Positions 56,077 to 64,000 of a stretch of DNA of 64,000 nucleotides are shown here, piece after piece; within the stretch, counting starts at the first letter, position 1, and the number at the start of each line of letters is the position of its first letter. Location: NCBI GenBank assembly GCA_009823505.1, contig VZQC01010433.1, positions 760,459-824,458 of the forward strand. Direction: 5' to 3'. A program made the position numbers and the translations under genes. This DNA is from Rhizomys pruinosus (Eukaryota > Chordata > Mammalia > Rodentia > Spalacidae). The notes below the pieces were generated by a model, which was not told where the DNA came from, did not search any database, and saw only the letters and a list, made by a program, of their open reading frames with translations.

Positions 56077-57604
56077 TCATATCCTCAAGGTACTTGCATG
56101 ATTTAATTTGAATGAATAAAAAATTCTAACCATTCTGCTCAATCTTTATCAGATTTCAAGTATGTATTTTCTAAAAATATGTTCTGAGAGAAAGGTAATA
56201 ATTTCTATTTTAATCTTATATTTTTTTCTCTGAAAGCTGTTTGAGGATTAAAGGAATTTTTAAATCATGTGTACAGATTTCTCACCTTCATCTCTTAAAA
56301 GTAGCAGAATCCCAATAATAATCATTCCTCTTACCTTCCCTTTATTCAGTGTTCTTTACATGTTGAAGTGTGGTTTGGGTTTAAGTAGAGTTTACAACAA
56401 TAAAGCTACTGGAATAAAGTCTACTCCTTTGGCCCAGAGGATCACAGGACACACACAACTAGGAGTCCAGTTTATCTATTGTAGTCCTGGCCCACTGAAG
56501 ACAGGCTCCAAGTCCAGGCAAATCATTCGGTGGCCTGGGCCCCAGCTACAGAGTGACATAGCAACACAGCACTGCATATTCAACAAGCAGTTTCTCATGT
56601 GTCCTGACCACACCTTTCAGACTCAAGGGAGGTGTCAGTAGCCATTACTGACCTCATTTAAGAACAACGAAATGAAAACCCTGAGAACATGTGTGCACTA
56701 AAAAAATTGTGAATGATTCACGAGAAACGAGTGAGGCAAGGGAAATACTGGCATTGAAGGATGAAGAGAAAAAAACGAGTAACGCAGAATAACATGGGAA
56801 AGTTAGAATCCCAAAATAATAGCTAGCAGATAAAATAAAGGGATTAGTAAAGCACTGAACAGCCAAGTAAGACCTGGGAAATGACACATTCAAGAGTTGA
56901 GTTATACAGACAGCTGACTCATCCTGCCAACACAGGCTAGGAATTTCAACACTGAATAATCAGTTGGATTGTGTGGTAGACAGGAAACTATGCTTCGAAG
57001 TTGTGAAATTTTGGATGACGGAGAAACTAAGGTCAGAAGGAGAATGTTCTGGTTCTTACTTTAAACCAGGCTAGGCCCTCACCTCATGATCCCACTTAGA
57101 TAAGCACTACCCATGCTTAGGACCCTAAACTCTGGCTCAGTAGGTCCATAAACCTCTCTACTGATGAAGCCCAGCAAGGTTAGATATCTTCTGCCCTATA
57201 CAGAAGGCATCTTTCCTATAAGCACTCCACCGTTCTGTGGCTAAACCTATTTGACAGTAAGGATTATCACTATTTTCCTAAGGAAGAGATGTCTTCTCCC
57301 TGATCTTACTTAGCTCTACCCTCATTCAGAAGATATGCATATTCTACATTTTATTATATTATAAAGTTTTAAAATATGTTACATAGTATAAGGATTAGAG
57401 GACTCAATGGGTCACTGAAATGTAAATGAATGAGAAATAAACTTCCTTTGAGAAAATAACCTGGGAATAAAGAAGAAATCCACATATTCTTGTATTACTA
57501 TAGTTACCAGGTACAGTCTCTGAGATCCCAGCAGAGAACTAATAGTCATTTTAAGAGATAATATTAACAGTGTATACTTTTATTAGTGAAAAGAATTAGA
57601 GAAT
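56074..57604. other. Unique stretch, no gene seen
   Basis: A 124-codon frame (56267-56641) has no recognisable domain and ordinary noncoding composition. Confidence 0.5.
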
Positions 57605-57755
57605 TTTTTTTTTGTCTTTTCGAGACAGGGTCTCCCTGTAGCCCCAGCTGTCCTGGAACTCACTCGGTAGACCAGGCTGGCCTTGAACTCACAAAGATCC
57701 GCCTGCCTCTGCCTCCCGAGTGCTAGGATTAAAGGCGTGCACCACCATGCCCGGC
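57605..57755 (-). mobile_element. B1 SINE
   Basis: Poly(T), CGAGACAGGGTCTCCCTGTA to GGCGTGCACCACCATGCCCGGC. Near-consensus. Likely TSD TAGAGAATT / TAGAGAAATT. Confidence 0.95.
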
Positions 57756-58736
57756 TAGAGAAATTGGTTTTTATTAAAGAAAATATTCATTCACTGTGGC
57801 TTCACTCATAAAAAAGTAGAAGTAACTTTTATCTTACTTTTAACTCCAGATATATCCACACATACCCAGTCAGCAAAAGAATGTTGTAAAATTACAGCCA
57901 ACTTTATAACAGAAATCGGGTAACAGCTCAGGAAGAACTTCATTCAAAATAGAAGATAATTAAATTTTAAATGACAGAATATCAAGCTGCCTTTTTAAAC
58001 ATTTTATAATTCTAATACATATCCAAAATTTTATTATCACATATCCCTTCACAAAATATTCCAAGCTCATAGCCATGTCTCAATGGCTGAGCACTACAAA
58101 ATTGGCATTAGGGAAGCTATCTATCAACTTAAGCCATTTTTGAAATAAACAATAATCATGATGCAAGAACTGATGAGCAAATCAATACCTGGTCATCTGG
58201 CATACATAAAAGCACAAATATACTGTTAACTTAATATCTCAGTTTTTGTTAACATAACTTACAGTGTCAGGAATAATGAAAGGTAAAGGGAACTCTTCTT
58301 CACTATGATTTACACACATTACAGGGGAAGCCGCAGCCATGACAGCCAGGCACTGCAGTGGAAACTAGACTTATCTCTTCAACTGTACATACATCAATTT
58401 AATTGCTTAAGTCAATATTTGGAAACTACTAAAGGAATTATTGACTCAAGATACTAATTTAATTTAGATTCAACATCTATCAATTGCATTAAAGAGCCAG
58501 TTCCATGACATTATTCTGTCAGTATTAGGGTAAATCAAATCTTAATTTTCAGTTTTCAAAGCAATCTATGTGGTAAAATTTATAAAAAGAGAGATTGGCA
58601 AAGAATTATGCTACTTATATGGATATCATGTATCACAAAAATTACTTACTGAAAACTACTAATAGAATGTGTGAAAAGAAGAAAAAAATTCCCTGTCTAA
58701 CTTGACTATCCTCTGCATCAAAATATAGAGAAACAT
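57756..58736. other. Unique stretch, no gene seen
   Basis: AT-rich, nothing recognised. Confidence 0.5.
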
Positions 58737-58737
58737 G

Positions 58738-58960
58738 GGCTGGAGAGATGGCTTAGCAGTAAAGAACACTGGCTGATCTTGAAGAGGATCCAGGTTCGAT
58801 TCCTGACACCCACATGGTAGCTTATAGCCATCTGAGACTCCAATTCTAAGGAATTCAATGAGAGTTCAATGTGAGTTCAAGGCCAGCCTGGTCTACATAG
58901 TGAGATTCAGCTGGAGCTACAGAGAAACCCTGTGTCAAAAAGACAAAAAAAAAAAAAAAA
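58738..58960 (+). mobile_element. B2-B1 chimeric SINE
   Basis: A B2 head and body (GGGCTGGAGAGATGGCTTAG, CAGGTTCGATTCCTGACACC) stop near 58858. The 3' half of a B1 (GAGTTCAAGGCCAGCCTGGT ... CCCTGTGTCAAAAAGAC plus A16) follows. The joint carries a short direct repeat (AGAGTTCAATG / TGAGTTCAAGG). It is a second B2-B1 fusion in this window. Confidence 0.8.
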
Positions 58961-59205
58961 GGAAAATTCTTTATGTGAAAATATCACTTAGGTCTAACAT
59001 AGGCTTTAAGACATTCACAGAACATCTTGATTGTTTTAATTTACAAAGAAATGTGTACACAGTATTTGTCCATTTTTTCCATTTAATCATTTTTCGTGTA
59101 AACACTGAAAAAATCTATCTTCTTAAGAAACTTTTCCTTCTCTCAAAATATGATTGTAGTTCATTCTCTAAATTCATTGATTTCTTTCTTTTTAAGTTTT
59201 AAATT
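58961..59205. other. Spacer between mirrored SINE pairs
   Basis: Unique AT-rich sequence between a forward B2-B1 unit and a reverse B1-B2 pair. Confidence 0.6.
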
Positions 59206-59211
59206 TCTTAT

Positions 59212-59352
59212 CTTTTTTTGAGACAGGTCTTCCTGTAACTCCAACTAATATGGAACTGGCTATGTAGACCAGAGTGGCCTTGAACTCACAGAGATCCTCC
59301 TGCCTCTGCCTCCCAAGGCTGAGATTAAAGGCATGTGCCACCACACCTGGCT
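59212..59352 (-). mobile_element. B1 SINE
   Basis: TTTTTGAGACAGGTCTTCCTG to ATGTGCCACCACACCTGGC. Confidence 0.93.
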
Positions 59353-59354
59353 TT

Positions 59355-59580
59355 AATTTTTTATTTCTTTTTATTTTATGTGTATAAGTGTTTTGTCTAC
59401 AGGTATATCAGTGCACCATCACATATGTGCTATGCACACAAAGGCCAGAAGAGAATATCAGATCCCCCTGGAACTGGAGTTACAGGCAGTTATTAGCCTC
59501 TGTGTGGGTACTGGGAACTGAACCTGGGTCTTCTGCAAGGCACCAGGGCTCATAACTGATGATCCGTCCCTACAGCCTCT
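59355..59580 (-). mobile_element. B2 SINE (old)
   Basis: Reverse B2: TTATGTGTATAAGTGTTTTG ... GAACCTGGGTCTTCTGCAAG ... GTCCCTACAGCCTC. Confidence 0.9.
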
Positions 59581-59709
59581 CATTGCTTTCTTGAGTGTGA
59601 TTTCTTCTCTAATACAGTCTCAGGTGGGTGTAGTGTATAGGGCAAGTGGATCTATGCAGCAGATGTTTGCAGTGGATCTATGCACTTTCCCTGTCCTCCA
59701 CAGCATGGA

Positions 59710-60175
59710 CAGCTTTGGTCCAACGTCCAGTCCCTGTCTCTGTCTCAGGGCCACTGCAGCTTTGGTCCAACCTCCAGTCCCGTCCCTGTCTCTATCTCTG
59801 GGTCACTACAGCTTTGGTCCAACCTCCAGTCCCTGTCTCTGTCTCTGGCCACTGCAACTTTGGTCCAACCTCCAGTCCCTGTCTCTATCTCTGGCCACTG
59901 CAGCTTAGGTCCAACCTCCAGTCCCTGTCTCTGTCTCTGGCCACTGCAGCTTGGTCCAACCTCCAGTCCCTGTCTCTATCTCTGGCCACTGCAACTTTGG
60001 TCCAACCTCCAGTCCCTGTCTCTGTCTCTGGCCACTGCAGCTTTGGTCCAACCTCCAGTCCCTGTCTCTATCTCTGGCCACTACAGCTTTGGTCCAACCT
60101 CTAGTCCCTGTCTCTATCTCTGGCCACTACAGCTTTGGTCCAACCTTCAGTCCCTGTCGCTGTCTCTGGCCACTA
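59710..60175 (+). repeat. 46-bp minisatellite, about 10 copies
   Basis: The unit CCACTGCAGCTTTGGTCCAA plus CCTCCAGTCCCTGTCTCT(A/G)TCTCTGG recurs. GGTCCAAC appears ten times about 46 bases apart. No forward frame holds a stop within the unit, so long frames arise in all three plus frames. These are repeat by-products, not genes. Confidence 0.96.
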
Positions 60176-60420
60176 CATTCAGCTTTGCCTGAGAGCACAA
60201 AATGATATAACTGATGGAAAATGAATGCCTTTCAACCTCCTCATCACTTGGTTTGCAGCTTCATCCATTTCCTGCTTTATTTCCTCCACCCCTCTTTGTT
60301 TCTCAGAATCAGTTCCTGGAGAAATGACTTGAGTTCTCATCTATGGCTTAGTATCTGCATTTAAGAAAACCTAAACTAAATAGTATACTTTATAATTTGG
60401 TATCTTCAAGATAAAGCTTA

Positions 60421-61375
60421 AGACTGGCTAGGATCAAGAAAACAAAAGACACCAAATGCCAGAGAGGTTGTGGGGAAAGGGGAACACTCATCCACGGCTT
60501 GTGAGAAAGTAAACTTGTACAACCACCATGGAAAGCAGTGTGGTGAACCCTTAAAAGTCTCAAAATGAGCCTACCACCTGACCCAGCCATACCACTCCTG
60601 GGGATATAGCCCAAGGCTCCTCCTATCACAGAGATACGTGCACAGCCGTGAAGAGAGCTGGAACCAACCCAGGTGCCCCTCAACCAATGAGTGGATAGAG
60701 AAAATGTGGTACAGCTACACAATGTAATTTTATGAGTGGCAAAGAAAGATGACATCATGGACTTTCCAGGTAAATGGCTGGAACTAGAAGCCATTATACT
60801 AAGTGAAGTAACTCAGTCCCAGAAAAACAAATGATGAATGATATCCCTCATTTGTGGATGCTAGCACCAAATCCCTAGTTGTAAGGCAAACTGAGCAATG
60901 TTAATGTTATATTTCTTTTTATCTGAAAGCATCTGTGCTGTTATAATGTGAATCCCTTAACAGGTTCTCAAATTAACCTACCACTTATTTTCAGGCTTTG
61001 TAATGTTGGTATATGGGTGGAGGGTATGCATGCATAGTTTAGAGTAATATAAAATTAAAAGGGTAAAATGTGAATTCCTAAATACGATTTAGAATTACCA
61101 CACAGTTTATTTTAAGAAGTCATAATTATGGTATATGTGTGACATAAATATAGATGCATATTTTGGAGCAATACAAATTGGAGGGAACAACAACAAAAGG
61201 ACTGGGACAAAGAACTGACTGAAACAGTAAACTTCTTCCCCAAACAGTAAACTTCTCCATAAAAAAAAAAAAGATTCAAGACATGTATGGCAGAATGCAT
61301 GAACTCTGGTGGGGTGGGGAGCATGGAAAAGGGAATGAATCTAAATTGGACTGAAAAATGATGAATAAAAATAAT
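60421..61375 (+). mobile_element. 5'-truncated L1 F (ORF2 C-terminus and 3' UTR)
   Basis: It starts in the ORF2 region encoding RLARIKKT and continues with the GCGE, WWECKLV, LPPDPAIPLLG and TMEFY-equivalent blocks, with frameshifts. The stop equivalent to that of L1 E is at 60862-60864. The 3' UTR ends with CAGAATGCATGAACTCTGGT GGGGTGGGG and an A/T-rich tail. Confidence 0.9.
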
Positions 61376-61895
61376 TTTTAAAATAATTTAAAGAATAAAT
61401 AAATGGGATTTAAAGTCAAGATGCAGTACAAGTACTTCACATCACTATTCTAAATACAAACTCGAGCTTACCATACATAACACTGCCATTTAGAGGTAGT
61501 AATAATTTGCTCAAGAAACACAGAGGAAATCATTTTTCATATTCTGATTCTAAATATATGAAAAGAATGTAATCCTTATTGTGAAAAAATAACAAGGAAT
61601 GGTCTGACAGAGGGAAGACGGTCTTGCAATGCTGCCAGTCCCCGCCATTGTTTCTGTGTGGCCTTTAGCATCATCATTTTGCACACACTCACCCAGAAAT
61701 GGGGTCTCCTTCCCACCAGTTTACCGACACATTGGCCTGTGATTTTCTCTGGACCAGCATGCCATGGGGGTGATGATCTATCTCTTTGTTTTTCTGCTTC
61801 TCTGTCTATTCCTAAACAGGATGGGCAGCTCTCCATCACTGTTGGAGCCCAACCTCTACGGTAAAGTCCAGGAAAGACTGCTAAATGTTTATAGC
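61376..61895. other. Unique stretch, possibly part of an MLT1-like LTR
   Basis: Low-confidence continuation of the LTR relic annotated at 61896-62065. Its short overlapping frames are not supported as genes. Confidence 0.35.
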
Positions 61896-62065
61896 CACAC
61901 AGGGGTGGGGGGTTGGAGGAAGAAGAGCCATCTTGAATATTCAGTCTCAAGTTCCCAGCTGAACAAAATTGCAGGAGTAAACTCAGCTACACAAGAAAGG
62001 AAAGTGTCTCAACTGAGCCCAGCCAATCCAGAATCACAAAATAATAACAACTCTTAAGTTATTTA
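61896..62065 (+). mobile_element. MLT1-like MaLR LTR 3' end
   Basis: AGCCATCTTGAATATTCAGT, CAACTGAGCCCAGCCAATCC AGAATCACAAAATAATAAC match the conserved 3' part of MLT1 LTRs in order. Diverged; the left border is not resolved. Confidence 0.5.
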
Positions 62066-62855
62066 ACTAGGCACCTACCTGGTTAAGAAGTAATGGATTG
62101 ATGAATCAGCAAGCAATTACCCTGCAATTTGATAATTCTACTGACATGAAGCTCAAAGTACAATGGAAGAGAGAGAAAAGATGGATATTGGCTGAGCACC
62201 TACTCTCAAATTATCTGTGCAGCATCCAACCAGATATGAAAAATGTGATTTGGAATAATACACATATGTCTTTGATGGAGCATACCCAAGTTATGAGTAG
62301 TATGCTTGAAATCCTATGGAAAATAAATGTTGAAAGGAAAAAATAGAGACAGTGAAAACACTATGTGTCATGATCAAAAGACAGAAAAGCACCAAGGTAG
62401 GAGGATGAATCGAGTAAAAAGGCTGCAGCCAGTCAGGGATTACAAGTACCTGACAAGATAGAAAAGAGAGTAGGAAGGTTGTAAATTGTAACTTCTAACT
62501 TCTATCTTCTCCCCACAGTCTTAAAACATACACCCCTAAATGTACATTGAATAGTAGCTCCTCTTTTCTTGAACTATTTGAAATATTTTAAGAACTGTTT
62601 ATGGAAATGTAGGACAATATCATTCATCTTATCAATATCAAAAAGGATGTTAGCAAGATAATTTGCCTCTTACTCCCCACCCCCCAACAAATTCTTCTAT
62701 TTAGGTAAGACACCTATTAGTTAATCACATTGCTCTTGCCATAGCTAGATCCTATCTACTGAGACAGGTGACGTTAATAGTGCTCTGAGTAGAAGAAAGT
62801 TGATTATTTCATATTGCCATCTGTAAATGCTTTTGCATGTATTCCTAACGGCTCC
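62066..62855. other. Unique stretch, no gene seen
   Basis: AT-rich. An 82-codon frame (62098-62346) has no recognised motif. Confidence 0.5.
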
Positions 62856-62861
62856 TAATTC

Positions 62862-62911
62862 CTTTTTTTTTTTTTTTTTTTTTTTTTGGTCTTTTTGAGA
62901 CAGGGTCTCCT
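62862..62911 (-). mobile_element. B1 3'-end stub next to the inverted repeat
   Basis: A T27 run, then GGTCTTTTTGAGACAGGGTC TCC (the last 23 or so bases of B1 in reverse), then an abrupt change into the A-rich 3' end of the unidentified repeat. Either the repeat inserted into a B1 whose body lies beyond 64000, or this is a template-switch chimera. Confidence 0.8.
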
Positions 62912-64000
62912 TTTTTTAATTTTTTTCTTTTAGTTTATTTTTAATAAAAGGTAATAAGTAATGAATACAAGCATCCTTCATGTAAAGCCAATTTGCAAGT
63001 AGCTATGCCCAAACTTATACAGCCCAAGGCCCCCATTGTCCAGCTGGAAGAGCTTATATGTACTCTCATGTTGATCAAATAAGAGTCCAGTCTATATTGC
63101 TGTAGTTTCACAATTCACCCCAATCGCAGCCCTTACAGTTTACCATGCTCCCTCTTCTGCAGATTGTTCCCTAGGCTTTAGAAAAGGGACGCAAGTGGGA
63201 GAGAAGCAAAGCAGTCTACTTTCTCAGGAGATGTCATTTTTTTGGACTCTGATCAGTTCAGGCTGTTTCCTTTCATGGATTGTCAGTTTATCCAGGAATA
63301 ACCTTTTATTCCTACTGATGAAACACAAGCAATTAGATATACAGGCATTTAAACAGTACTAATTATTATGGTAGGTTACGTTGGTATAGACACAGATGTT
63401 TGGATGGTATGCTAATCCATGGACTATAGCTTTTCTGTAAAGGCTGACAAGATCTTACTGTGGCTTGTAACATCTCCTAACCACCTGAGGACTTAAGCTT
63501 GTGGCATCAGCCATGAATTATTCTCCAAGGAGAGAGCTAATAGCCAATTAGATTTGGGATATACAGACATTTGGCTGCCACTGCTGCACAGTGTTTCTAG
63601 GCAGGTGAGGTGTAGCTGATGCTGACAGAGGAGTCTTGCTTGACTCAAGGAGACTGATATTTGCTTTATTAATTTAGTGGCCGTTGGTAACACTATCTGT
63701 CATTCCAGAGGCTAACTGTATACTTGCAAGTGTGGTCTCAATATATCTTTCCCATGTTTACACCAGGTCTTCGACAGCAGGGCCTTACCACTTCTCTTCT
63801 TGCAGGTATCCCAGTTTGCTGGCAAAAAGCCTTTATTTTGGGGGGGGGCTCGGATCCCCTAGTCAACATCTCCTTGGCTGAATAATCCATTTCTGATAAC
63901 AGAGCTCTCATGTATTAATATATTTTGCTTAATTACCCAGCTTATATAGATTTCAGTATTATATTTGGCTCTGAATAGGGAATTATCCTTTCACAGTTCC
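62912..64000 (-). repeat. Unidentified interspersed repeat, right copy
   Basis: Reverse complement of about 50-1115. It runs off the window at 64000, where it corresponds to base 50 of the left copy. It has the same A-rich 3' end (62912-62945). Small indels and substitutions are spread evenly, so the copies are paralogous insertions or duplication arms rather than an assembly echo. Confidence 0.8.

Noticed and set aside
56267..56641. 124-codon plus-strand frame
   Set aside because: No recognisable protein family; it lies in otherwise featureless intergenic sequence.
59591..60205. Overlapping 84-170-codon frames with repeated peptide
   Set aside because: They come from the 46-bp minisatellite, which has no stops in any forward frame.

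Overview
The window reads as nuclear DNA from a muroid rodent. It is dense in B1 (7SL-derived), B2 (tRNA-derived) and ID SINEs and in rodent L1 elements. It also carries ERVL/MaLR LTRs and a few ancient mammalian relics (MER5A, L1M, MIR-like, MLT1-like). The B2 copies are a long form unlike the usual mouse B2, which favours a non-murine muroid, but the species cannot be fixed from sequence alone. I recognise no host protein-coding gene, tRNA, rRNA or CRISPR. The only long coding frames belong to L1. The region looks like intergenic or deep intronic sequence that has collected retrotransposons.

Layout. (1) 1-1115 and 62912-64000 are two copies of one unidentified repeat, about 1.1 kb or longer, in inverted orientation; both run off the window. 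(2) 2.09-2.52 kb holds two adjacent B2s. (3) 2649-12490 is a composite minus-strand L1 insertion (called A) bounded by a 15-bp target-site duplication (TSD). It has 5' UTR monomers, ORF1 and ORF2 relics, and a second 5'-truncated L1 (C) lodged between ORF1 and ORF2. An ERVL-type LTR, a class II-like solo LTR with a 6-bp TSD, and two B2s are nested inside. Its 3' end unexpectedly lies in a third L1 piece (D). (4) 12.5-21.3 kb is mostly unique sequence with SINEs, a 26-bp minisatellite, a MaLR LTR, an old Lx-like 3' UTR and a MER5A relic. (5) 21338-27320 is a full-length plus-strand L1 (E) with a 17-bp TSD, an intact ORF1 and an ORF2 broken by a B2, one nonsense codon and two frameshifts. (6) 27.4-41 kb is unique DNA with SINEs, L1 3' UTR pieces and LTR relics. 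(7) 41.06-44.86 kb is an ancient plus-strand L1M split by an Lx-like tail, three B2s and a B1. (8) 46518-47501 is a candidate processed retrocopy of an unidentified transcript with a 12-bp TSD. (9) 48-62.9 kb has more SINEs (several in inverted pairs), an ancient L1M 3' half, a 46-bp minisatellite, a truncated L1 (F) and an MLT1-like LTR.

The mechanism linking most features is L1 target-primed reverse transcription. L1 supplies the enzymes, while B1, B2, ID and the candidate retrocopy are passengers, and many copies still show A-tails and TSDs. The most unusual items are the chimeric structure of L1 A, two different 5' UTR monomer types on neighbouring L1s, a possible short 3' transduction on L1 E, the retrocopy, and the unidentified inverted terminal repeat.
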